A stretch of DNA of 64,000 nucleotides, taken from contig JAALGZ010000014.1 in assembly GCA_015227615.1 (NCBI GenBank), positions 558,001 through 622,000 of the forward strand, read 5' to 3'. How positions within the stretch are numbered: the stretch's first letter is position 1; the number at the start of each line of letters is the position of its first letter. The position numbers and the translations under genes were made by a program. Shown here one piece after another: positions 31,499-40,616 of this stretch. Under the pieces are notes generated by a model. That model worked only from the letters and a program-made list of their open reading frames with translations, ran no database searches and was not told where the DNA came from. Source of the DNA: Labyrinthula sp. Ha. Taxonomy: Eukaryota; Sar; Bigyra; Labyrinthulida; Labyrinthulaceae.

Positions 31499-33477
31499 AT
31501 GAGCGGATTCTTACACTACAGTAATTCATTAGCTAACAGTTATAGTCTTATTGACTGGGCCTCTCAAAGTAAAAACACGGTTGCAGACGACGAGGAAATT
31601 AATCCTGCAAACAAGAAACAGTTTTTGGCTTTGGTTGCGAGATCTGAGGGAACTTTGGCTTCTAGAAGCTATACCAGTCAACATGGATTCAATAAGCAGA
31701 GAAGCTTGTTAGGAAATAGCTCTAAGATGCTGCTTTCACGAGGGGGAAGAAAAGCAGGAACCTCGTCTTTAGGGATGAGCGGAAGTGGAAAAATATCAGG
31801 TGTCAGCTTTTTAAGTTTAAATCGTTTTGGAACAGCTAAATCGAGTCATCAAAGCTATGCACATTCTTCTACGAACTTTCTTCAGATGCACTTGCGGAAA
31901 GAACCGATCAAAGATAAGAAAGAGTTGCGAAAGGAAATGGAAAAGAGGTTGAACGCTTTGGCTAGGAGAATAGAAAACAGTTCAAAGAGGAAAATTATAG
32001 AAGAAACAACTATTCAAATTGAAGGAGTACGGGTGAATAGAATGGTGTACCAACCTAGATTGCATCACAATGACCAGCAAAAGATTGGAAAATCTGTAAA
32101 GGATTATTCATTCCTAGTAGCAAAAGGATCAAATTATGACGATGAAGCTAAAACACAAGGTAAGCCATGCCAAGATTGCATCAGCACTGCAGCTTGGAAA
32201 GACTTTGAATGTGTTGTTGTCTGTGATGGACATGGACGAGGAGGACACGAAGTTGCTTGGCAGGTTAGCAACTTTATCTCAGGACAACTAATTTTAAAAA
32301 TATCAGATGAAATAAAATTGTTGAAGAAAGATGTAGCTTTATTAGTAACTTTTTGATTTTTAGGTGGAAGCTGGAAGTCAAAAAGTTGATCTAGATGACA
32401 AGAAGGCGATATATGAGAAAGTTGTCACGGATAAACTTTTCTTTGAAGTGTTTCAAAAGTGCGATGACGAGATTATATGGTCAAGTGAGCTACGAAATTT
32501 GACATGGGCTAAGATTATAGGAGGGAAATATGAAGGTCTTTTATGTCATATTGTTGATGAAAGTAGACAGAAAAACGAGATTATTCCGGAAGGAGATCTG
32601 GATGATGACATACCAGTTACAATATTTCCTAATGGACAACGGGATTGGGTGTCGAAGCGTAACTGTTATTTCTTACTCTAATATTGTAGCATGGACAGTT
32701 GACAGAGAAAGTGAAATTGAGCTAATAGAAGGTGTGGTTAAGAGAAAGTATTTACTAAGCGATCGCCCATACTATGGGGGAACAACATGTGTTGCATTTA
32801 TTCGAGAGCGATCAACTAATCAATGCAGAGTTGCAACTGCAGGAGATAGTAGAATAATGTACATACCAAAGGATCAATCCAGAGCCAAACAGTTGTCGAA
32901 GAAAGGTGCCATGTACAAAATAATCGGGAGGCCTGATGGATTAACACCGGCATACTTTAAATCCATTGTTGGAGTTGGACCAAGACCTATAGCGTCTATT
33001 ACAGTTGAACATAATATTCATGTAAAAGCAGAACTGAACAGGATCAAAAGAGATTTTCCAGGAAAATTTGTTCTTGGGCATCCAAAGAACGGAGGTGTCA
33101 GTGGTTATTTGTACTCCAATGCGCTCTTCCCGTACACTGGTGGAATTACTCCATCTAGAGGATTTGGAGATCGACTATACTTTGGATCTGGTTTAATATC
33201 CAAACCTGAAGTTTCAGAGATCATTCAACTCCAGAAGGGTGACGTTGTCGTTGGTGGTTCCGATGGAATTTTCGATGACAGCGTATGGGGAAAAAACACA
33301 AGAAGCCTGTTATATTATATTGCAGATAAAGTGAAAAAAGGAATCAATGGTGCAGATATTGCACAGCTTGTGTTTGATGAAACAACTAGACGGTGTCATG
33401 ACTGGGCCCATTTCCGTACAGATGATATCTCAATGTTCATCCTGGACCTCAATGACAGAAAGAAACCTAAAGTCTAA
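31499..33477 (+). CDS. PP2C-family protein phosphatase with two tiny introns
   Basis: Three exons: 31499-32344, 32364-32658 and 32690-33477; introns of 19 nt (phase 0) and 31 nt (phase 1); 642 residues. The N-terminal 190 residues are Ser-rich and basic. The PPM domain follows with CDGHGRGG near 240, GGTTCVAFI, ATAGDSR near 434, TPSRGFGD, GGSDGIFDD near 569 and TDDISMFIL near 624. The metal-binding Asp positions are kept, so it should be an active Mg/Mn-dependent Ser/Thr phosphatase. A large insert lies between the DGH block and GGTT (about 120 residues, including VEAGSQKVDLDDKKAIYEKV), and another before TPSRGFGD. The second splice yields DWVSKPWTVDRESE. Substrate unknown; no membrane segment. 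It converges on the acyl-CoA dehydrogenase gene with 3 bases between stops. Confidence 0.92.
32345..32363 (+). other. 19-nt intron of the PP2C gene
   Basis: GTAACTTTTTGATTTTTAG, phase 0. It sits between codons for ...VALL and VEAG.... Unspliced, the frame ends three codons into the intron region. The flanking exons are in frames differing by exactly this length, and both frames are part of the same PP2C domain. Confidence 0.85.
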
Positions 33478-33480
33478 CCA

Positions 33481-34728
33481 CTAAACAATCTGCTGAATAT
33501 CTAGATGCTCCAACTCCTTCATAATATTTTTCTCATGGCTCTCTAACGTTCCTCCTCCGATCTCAATGAGTTTAGCATCCCTCCATAATCTCTCTACAAC
33601 ATATTCTCCGACATACCCGTTTCCCCCTAGAACCTGGATCGCATCATCAGCCAACTCCTTTCCAATCTTCGCACAGAATAACTTCACAGCATCTGTGTCT
33701 AATCTGTTTCCTACACTATCTAGTCCAGCTTCATCTAGATTCTTAGCAACGTCGTATAAGAACGTCTTACCAACTTTGTACTTTGTGTAACTCTGTGCTA
33801 TCTTCTGCTGAATCTGACCAAAATTTGAAATACTTTTCCCAAACGCCTGTCTTCCCTTTGCGTAATTTGTCATTGCTTCTAAGCATCTCCCAGCGATGCC
33901 GATGCTCATTGCACCCAGGCATAATCTCTCGATCTCTAGATTTCGCATCATACACTCTACAGCGCCATTTTCTTTCCCAACTAGATTCTCAGCAGGAATA
34001 TGGACATCATCAAAAACAAGTTCTGCAGTTGTAGACGCTCTCATTCCCAGTTTATCCTTAATCTGCTGACCTAAGTAAAAACCCTCCATCCCCTTCTCAA
34101 CCAGAAAGAGACTCAAATCTGTTCTTTTTTCACCAGTTTTTGCGTATACTTGAAAAACATCACCAAGTTCTGATTCTCCGTGTTCATTTGTAACACAACC
34201 ATTTGTAATCCACATTTTTCGACCAGAGAGAACATAATCTGATCCTATTTTCTTTGCTCTGGAAGTTAATCCAAGCACATCAGTACCCGCGTTTGGTTCA
34301 CTCATGCCCATTCCGCCAATAATTTCACCTGATGATGCTCCAGGAAGAAATTTTTCTTTTTGATCCTGAGATCCGTTTTGATTCAAGTTGTTCACAAAGA
34401 GCAAACTGTGCGCAAGGTAGCTCAAACAAAAAGCCGGATCGTGTTTACTAAGTTCTTCATGGACGATGCAGCTTGCAAGAGCACCAGCTTCTGATCCTCC
34501 AAATTGTTCGGGAACAGTAAGACCTAAAAGTCCAAGTTCTCCAAGGGATTTCAAGAGTGGAAGGTTTAAATGTTCCTTGCGATTAAACTCCGCGGCTTGA
34601 GGTTCTACATGCGTCTTTGCAAAAGACGATATGGTATCTTTCAAGGCTTGAATTTCTGGAGACAAAGAGAGTGTAGAAAAAAATCTCAATTTTCGAAGTG
34701 CTCTTTGTCGGGTAAGCATTGTATACAT
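33481..34728 (-). CDS. IVD: Acyl-CoA dehydrogenase, isovaleryl-CoA dehydrogenase type
   Basis: Intronless, 415 residues. The first 20 residues (MLTRQRALRKLRFFSTLSLS) look like a mitochondrial presequence. The FAD and acyl-CoA motifs are in place: GGMGMSEPNAGTDV near 137-150, MWITNG, LGMRASTTAELVF and GGNGYVGEYVVERLWRDAK. In most acyl-CoA dehydrogenases the catalytic Glu is in a Y-E-G-T block; here that block is IGGGTLE with Gly. A Glu is instead present in NLEIERL near 266, which is the isovaleryl-CoA dehydrogenase arrangement. I therefore infer the leucine catabolism step isovaleryl-CoA to 3-methylcrotonyl-CoA in the mitochondrial matrix, passing electrons to ETF. Another branched-chain substrate is possible. 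Confidence 0.9.
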   Translation of the reverse strand: MYTMLTRQRALRKLRFFSTLSLSPEIQALKDTISSFAKTHVEPQAAEFNRKEHLNLPLLKSLGELGLLGLTVPEQFGGSEAGALASCIVHEELSKHDPAFCLSYLAHSLLFVNNLNQNGSQDQKEKFLPGASSGEIIGGMGMSEPNAGTDVLGLTSRAKKIGSDYVLSGRKMWITNGCVTNEHGESELGDVFQVYAKTGEKRTDLSLFLVEKGMEGFYLGQQIKDKLGMRASTTAELVFDDVHIPAENLVGKENGAVECMMRNLEIERLCLGAMSIGIAGRCLEAMTNYAKGRQAFGKSISNFGQIQQKIAQSYTKYKVGKTFLYDVAKNLDEAGLDSVGNRLDTDAVKLFCAKIGKELADDAIQVLGGNGYVGEYVVERLWRDAKLIEIGGGTLESHEKNIMKELEHLDIQQIV

Positions 34729-35014
34729 TTTGATATTGAATATAATTCGTTTAGTTCAAGCGGTGAGCGTTTTGAGTATTTTTCTTTCGCTAATTTGATT
34801 GGTTTGGAATCTTCTCTATGACCAATGATATGGCACCAGGTTATGAAAAAAAACGATACCAAAACAAATATATATTTATAGATTGTATAAGAAAGTTGGT
34901 CCTTGCTATGTTTCAGATAGGCTACACCTGAAATTTTTATAGAACAAGACGGGAACTACCACCGGTAGCAGAACTGGTGTGATAATTCTAAAAAAAAGCA
35001 AACTTTGATTTGAA
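34729..35014. other. Short intergenic region
   Basis: Upstream of the IVD-type gene; holds its promoter. No other content was recognised. Confidence 0.5.
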
Positions 35015-35657
35015 GTGAAACAAACAATAGATGCTGCACCCGACCAATCCATTATTATCTCTTCGGTGCAAAGCTGTGCTAAGGAAGAAAGCAGTAGAGC
35101 AGAGAACAAGAAGAGCCTGAGATTGGAACTCCTACTTTACATTGTGATCTTCTTAATCTGCCCTAATTTGTTTCTGGTCATGAGTAGAGCCAGTGAATGT
35201 CAGGAAGCGGTAATTGAACAGAAGACAGAAATAACCCCAGCTCCTAGTTTAGAAACATATATGGCAATGTGGATACCCACACATGCCCCCCACAATTGCT
35301 TCATCCCTAAACCCCACAGTGCAGCCATCAGAAATACCTTCAGCCTCCCCTACCCTTTTACCATCAAATACACCTACAAAGGAACCATAATTTCTACCGT
35401 CTTTTATGCCAAGTAGCAAGCCCACGCTCTCCTCATTGACTAGTAACAAGTTGTTTGAAATCGAGTGTGCAGATATTATAGGTTTGAATGACGAGCACTA
35501 CAAATGCATTTCCTCGGAGGTTGCATTGCTATATAGAGGGAGAGGGTTTGTGGAGTACAAGACCTGTACAGGTGGATGCCCTTGTGAACTGGAGGTCCTA
35601 ATTGTGTTAGGTTCTAGTGCCGATGCTTGCTCTGCCGAAGCGTATACAGAGGAATAG
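35015..35657 (+). pseudogene. Broken gene for a PT/PS-repeat membrane or secreted protein
   Basis: Starts MKQTIDAAPDQSIIISS, has one strong hydrophobic segment near 44-60 (LLLYIVIFLICPNLFLVM), then enters a repeat of about 40 residues with a Pro every four positions (NPTVQPSEIPSASPTLLPS). A Cys-rich C-terminal part follows (CTGGCPCELEVLIVLGSS) and ends at 35657. The frame is broken at least twice: a shift of one base in the C-run at 35286-35291, and a stop (TAA) near 35389, inside the repeat. Either could be a sequencing error. PT/PS repeats of this kind are frequent in predicted surface proteins of stramenopiles and haptophytes. The minus-strand glycine-rich frame here is its shadow. Confidence 0.55.
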
Positions 35658-38600
35658 TAATTCTACTGACTGAAATTTTTACTATTAACACTTAACGTAG
35701 ATTCAGTTTTATTTTACATACATGGAGCAATACTGGCGTCTGGAAGGTATGTAATAGGTTGAGCTTAGTACCTTGGAAGGTAAATATTTTTTCCAGAAAG
35801 TTCTCTTTCATGTGCGGAAGGTTCACTTACGAATCCTGGAATGTTGAATGGCAAATACTTTCAAGCTAGAGTTAAATAATGGTCAATATTTTAATTTAAT
35901 GAACACTTAAAGCATAAAACCATGGCCCTGAGCTCTTACAACCCTAATATTTCATGAGGAAAGAAGAGAAGTACAACTATATGATTATATTCCTTTATTC
36001 CATTTGATGATTAGCCTCAGTTTATAGTTTGAATGAAGTGTTATTTGATTAATAATTTCAATCACTGCAATGTGTACCTGTGCTATCTCAATATAGAACC
36101 CTAAATTCATTAAATTTTGGATGTTACCTTGCTTTTGTAAACTTCTTAGTGCATCGTTATCTTCGTTTTCATTGCACGCCAAAAGCTACTTATATATCTT
36201 AGCTCCCCAGGAAAGTTGGCAGTATATTCGAATACTATTGGTGATGAATGTATGGTAGATCATGTTAGAAAACCCCTGAAGATTCTCTTACAATCAAGTA
36301 GTCACACAATGGTAATGTGAAACCACAAAATGAAGTATATCTACAATGTTTCCAAGACTCGTGCAGGAACTGGTTGCTCTAATGGAAAAATCAAATAATG
36401 CACCCACTCTAACTATATATTGTGATCACTGCTCCCTTTTTGATGAGAATTACCCCATTTTAAGGTTTTTATTGTTGAATATATTTGGCACTTATACATA
36501 TAAACCGAAACTTTGGTTTCCGCTGAATTTCCTATCATTTTGTGAAAAGTGATTTCAAAAAGCCGAGGGCTTTAGGCTAACTACGTATGGAAAAACCAAC
36601 TGTTATTCCCTGTCTGAATTATCAAGAAGCTTGGTTCCGTTAACTACACGCTATACATCTGCATGATACAGCTGCGAGCATTAGGATGTAAGAAATATTT
36701 ACCTTGATAAGTTTAGCAGCTCTTCCTTACCGCATTCATTCTACAGCAGTATATTTTTCTCATTACATTTGAATTAAAGACATTTCATTCCATTCAGACT
36801 CATGTTGCTTGCCACTCCATAAGTCATGTCTTCCACACTGAAACTGAAATTTCCTTCAGGGTTGCTATGAACTATTCATAATAGAGCTGAGCACGGAGTT
36901 TATTTATATTCAAGGTAATTATATTTCTAGTGACATTTTTACCTTTGAATTATTATTTTTTTCTTGTTCAAGTCTATATATAATTCAGTAACCAGCTTAA
37001 GCTGACTATGTTCTTCAGTACAGCAAATTCCCTGAACCTAATGTCAGAGAAACCTAGTTAAACCTTTTAATGGATCTTAGGATGTGTAAACCCTTCTTCA
37101 AGAATGATTTCTTCATGACACTTTTTTTGAGTAACAAGATTACAGTGCAGCAGAAGATTGTGTTGAGAAAGCAAGGTGAAAGAAGATCGCCTTGAGTTGC
37201 ATCTCTAGTTAAGTTAAAATACTTTCGATGAGAATTTTTATAGATAAAATAGGCTTTTTAATTACTAAACGTAGATTATTTCGTCTTTTATTCTTGTTGC
37301 AATGTTGAGCTCATCATGGGTCATCTCAGCAATTTTATTTTACTTGGAATATGAAGTTCCTAAAAAGATTACGAATTTCACTAGGAGTCAATGTTATTTT
37401 TGATACTTTTATTCATGGTTTTCTCAAAGATTCCAGTTAAATATGTTCTGGTTCTCCATTTCTATTCAAAAGTTTGATTGAAGTATTGGATCCGGCAAGG
37501 CCTAGAGCTTCATTCTTAGAAACCCTTTCTGCAGGGCAGAGGCGGTACAACGAAGAATGAATGGGCAATAACTTATTTTACCTACCTTTGCTTGTTTCCA
37601 TTGAATGTTAAGCAGAGTTACTCATTGCAAAGCAAAAGCATTCTCAGAATATATTGCATTGTTAGACAAAGTCATAATTATAGCTTTGGTACTTCTGAAA
37701 GCATATCCGAATAACTGTTCATTATTTTTTGAACCTTGTCCTCCTAGGAGAACTTCGCCTTCCTTAAGCTCGAATGTGTTATTAGTAATACTTCTTCTAT
37801 TGATGGTACAGTGGTTTTGGTTTCTTCATACTTCTTATTTCCCTTTTTTTATTGATTAGTTAATCTTATTCATCTCGAAGTTGAACATTTGATTTTTTTG
37901 GTTAGTTTTCTTTTGGATAGAACTAAGTATTTTGACATAATTCCAATCGCTCGTTGATTTTCATCCTACTGTAGCGTTGTTCCATGGAATTTTAGGACTT
38001 ACACCCATACATTTAATGATTGAAAGTATTATCCTTATAGCTTATCCTGAATTGACGTCATCAAAATGCAATGGCAGTTGTGGGTGGTAGTATAACAGAC
38101 TCAACAACAGCAACATAAACTAATTTTTAATACTAATATCTAACTGCAGTTTAACATTATATCTTGGACCTTCACCCCAGTGAAGAAAAACTGAGAAACG
38201 ATGCTCATATCAGTCTCACAAATTCGTATCTTGTTTAATCTGTTCTGAAGTTATTTATAGTAGAAATTGAAAGCAAGGTGCTTTTAAGAATCAGCCTTAT
38301 GTAGTGGATTCTTGACAGATTTAATCTTAATAGAGGCAACCCTTTAGGGTACAAACCCTTGTAAATATAAAACAGGTAGCCTACAACAGGTGATTCATCT
38401 ACAATTCTTAAACAAACAAATCTGTAACACAGGCTTTTACGAGGAATAAAACCTAGGGAAAAAGTGAGTTAGAGAGAAGACGACGTCATAGAAAAAGTTG
38501 TCCCAAAACCAGAACGTCATAAAGAGAAGCAACAAAGGGTATTATCTATGCAAATAGGATATTGTTGCTTCTCTGCTTTTTTTCGAGGAAGGACTTTTTT

Positions 38601-38891
38601 AGATATTTTTCTTTACCTAGTACAGCATTTTCATTTGTCCATCTGAATTAGTCTTCATCTCCTTTTGTTTATGGACCAAAACGGCTCGGGAAAGATACTG
38701 GAATAATAGAGTCGGTTTAAATTCTTGAAGTGAATTCGAAGGTAGCCGTTAAAACAAAATAGAAAAAACAGCAAGACGAGCGGGAAAGTTGAAAATAGAG
38801 TAGAAAACGTGATCCGAGCATTGTTAATTAAATTTATCAAATTTTATCAGTAAAGTAATTAGTTTGGATAGAAGCTTGAGTTCAATATAAA
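35658..38891. other. 3.2-kb gene-poor region
   Basis: No intact gene recognised. On the minus strand, about 37640-37830 reads FELKEGEVLLGGQGSKNNEQ, then LFGYAFRSTKAIIMTLSNN, ending in a stop. It has coding character and faintly recalls a cyclic-nucleotide-binding fold, but there is no start or partner exon. The last 150 bases are the malic enzyme upstream region, with a CCGTTA near 38747, about 140 bases from the ATG. Confidence 0.4.
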
Positions 38892-40562
38892 ATGTACGTC
38901 GTAGAAAAGTATGGAGCTGAAGTCTTGAATACTCCTTCGCTAAATAAGGGAAGTGCTTTTAGTAACAAAGAAAGGGAAAAACTTCGTTTGAAGGGATTGC
39001 TACCAGCCGCGGTAGAATCTATGGACCTTCAATTAAAGAGAGAGCTGAGGAATCTACGTTCAAAGCCAAACAATCTTGAGAAATATGTCTACCTGGCAGA
39101 GCTACTAAACAGGAACCAAACCCTGTTTTACAGGTTGCTTGTGGAAAACATAAAAGAATGTATGCCAATTGTTTATACACCTACCGTTGGGTCTGCATGT
39201 ATTGATTTCTCAGCAATTTGGTCTCAACCGAGGGGAATATACGTATCAATCAAAGACAAAGGAAACGTGATTTCCATTCTTCAACGTTGGAAGATGCATC
39301 AACCTGTTGTAAAAGCTATTGTGTTTACAGACGGAGAACGAATTCTAGGTCTAGGTGATCTTGGAGTTAATGGAATGGGAATTCCAATTGGAAAACTGCA
39401 GCTGTATAGTGCATGTGCTGGAGTAAACCCAGACCATTGTTTGCCCGTATGCATTGATAATGGGACAAATAATCAAAATTTGATCGATGATGAACTCTAC
39501 TTGGGATTGAAAAAGCCAAGAACTAGAGGAAAAGTATTCAATGAGCTTATTTTGGAGTTTATGGAGGGTTGCCAAAAAATATTCGGAAGGAATGTGTTGA
39601 TGCAGTTTGAAGATTTTGGAAATAGCACTGCATTTGGGCTGCTTGAGATGACAAAAAACAGGTTTACAACGTTCAATGATGACATCCAAGGAACTGCTTG
39701 TGTTGCGGTTGCTGGTATCTTAGCTTCGCTAAAGGCGCCAAAAACATTCAATACCCTTGCAGAGCATAAAGTCTTGTTTCTTGGTGCAGGTGAGGCTGGT
39801 ACTGGAATTGGGGAGCTGTTAGCTTACTCCATTGCTAAGGAGACTGGTAAAACTCTGAGCGAAGCGAGGAAAAGAATTTTCTTTGTAGATTCCAAGGGTT
39901 TAGTTACAAAAGCTAGGAAAAAATCTGAAAAGCTTGCCCACCATAAAATCCCATTTGCTCATAAGACAAATGACTGCAAAACCCTGCTAGAGGCTGTCAA
40001 ATTAATAAGACCTACTGTTATTATTGGTGTTTCAGCACAGCCAAAGACGTTCACCAAAGAAGTTATTACCACCATGCAATCACAGTGCAAGGAGAAAGGT
40101 GTCAACCCCATTATCTTTGCGTTAAGTAATCCTACTGTGAAGTGTGAGTGTACTGCTCAAGAAGCGTATGATTGGACAAATGGAAACTGTATTTTTGCTT
40201 CAGGGTCTCCTTTTGGAGTTGTAAGCTCAAATGGAAAAACCTTCGAACCTGGACAAGGGAATAATGCCTATATCTTCCCAGGCTTAGCACTTGGTGTTAT
40301 TGCGGCAGAAGCAAGTTCTATTCCTGAGGATCTTTTTTACCTCACGGCAAAGGGATTAAGCGAGATGGTTCAAGAAGAGGACATTCAAAGAGGTAGTATG
40401 TACCCTAAGTTAGAAGATATTAGAGCTGTGAGTGAAAAGTTGGCTATTAAAGTAGCTCATGCCTGCGTGGAAATGGGAATTGCAGGAGTTCCAAAGAACT
40501 CCGACGTGGAAAAGCTAGTTAAGGAGGAAATGGTAAGCTTCGACTATGAGAAATATAACTAA
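38892..40562 (+). CDS. Malic enzyme, NADP-type
   Basis: Intronless, 556 residues, ATG at 38892. All catalytic blocks are present: YTPTVG with the catalytic Tyr at 95, GLGDLGVNGMGIPIGK with the catalytic Lys at 168, metal ligands in QFEDFGN (E240, D241) and FNDDIQG (D263), a Rossmann loop GAGEAGTG at 298-305, and the C-terminal SGSPF and PGQGNNAYIFPG blocks. VDSKGL at 332-337 has Ser where NADP-dependent animal enzymes have it and NAD-dependent ones have Lys, so NADP is inferred. The N-terminus (MYVVEKYGAEVLNTPSLNKG) is not an obvious presequence, so a cytosolic location is likely. Reaction: malate plus NADP to pyruvate, CO2 and NADPH, a reducing-power source for lipid synthesis. It converges on EMC1 (54 bases). 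Confidence 0.95.
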   Translation: MYVVEKYGAEVLNTPSLNKGSAFSNKEREKLRLKGLLPAAVESMDLQLKRELRNLRSKPNNLEKYVYLAELLNRNQTLFYRLLVENIKECMPIVYTPTVGSACIDFSAIWSQPRGIYVSIKDKGNVISILQRWKMHQPVVKAIVFTDGERILGLGDLGVNGMGIPIGKLQLYSACAGVNPDHCLPVCIDNGTNNQNLIDDELYLGLKKPRTRGKVFNELILEFMEGCQKIFGRNVLMQFEDFGNSTAFGLLEMTKNRFTTFNDDIQGTACVAVAGILASLKAPKTFNTLAEHKVLFLGAGEAGTGIGELLAYSIAKETGKTLSEARKRIFFVDSKGLVTKARKKSEKLAHHKIPFAHKTNDCKTLLEAVKLIRPTVIIGVSAQPKTFTKEVITTMQSQCKEKGVNPIIFALSNPTVKCECTAQEAYDWTNGNCIFASGSPFGVVSSNGKTFEPGQGNNAYIFPGLALGVIAAEASSIPEDLFYLTAKGLSEMVQEEDIQRGSMYPKLEDIRAVSEKLAIKVAHACVEMGIAGVPKNSDVEKLVKEEMVSFDYEKYN

Positions 40563-40616
40563 TTTTGAAGCCTATTTTTGGGTTAGTTTAATTTAACGAA
40601 ATAAGACTTAGACAGT

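Noticed and set aside
35249-35449. Minus-strand ORF with G-x-x-V-G repeats
   Set aside because: It is the antisense shadow of the PT/PS repeat on the plus strand; the plus strand has the membrane helix and Cys-rich end.
36346-37859. Plus-strand ORFs of 68 and 84 codons in the 35.7-38.9 kb gap
   Set aside because: Low-complexity hydrophobic text without a domain; one is antisense to a better minus-strand fragment.
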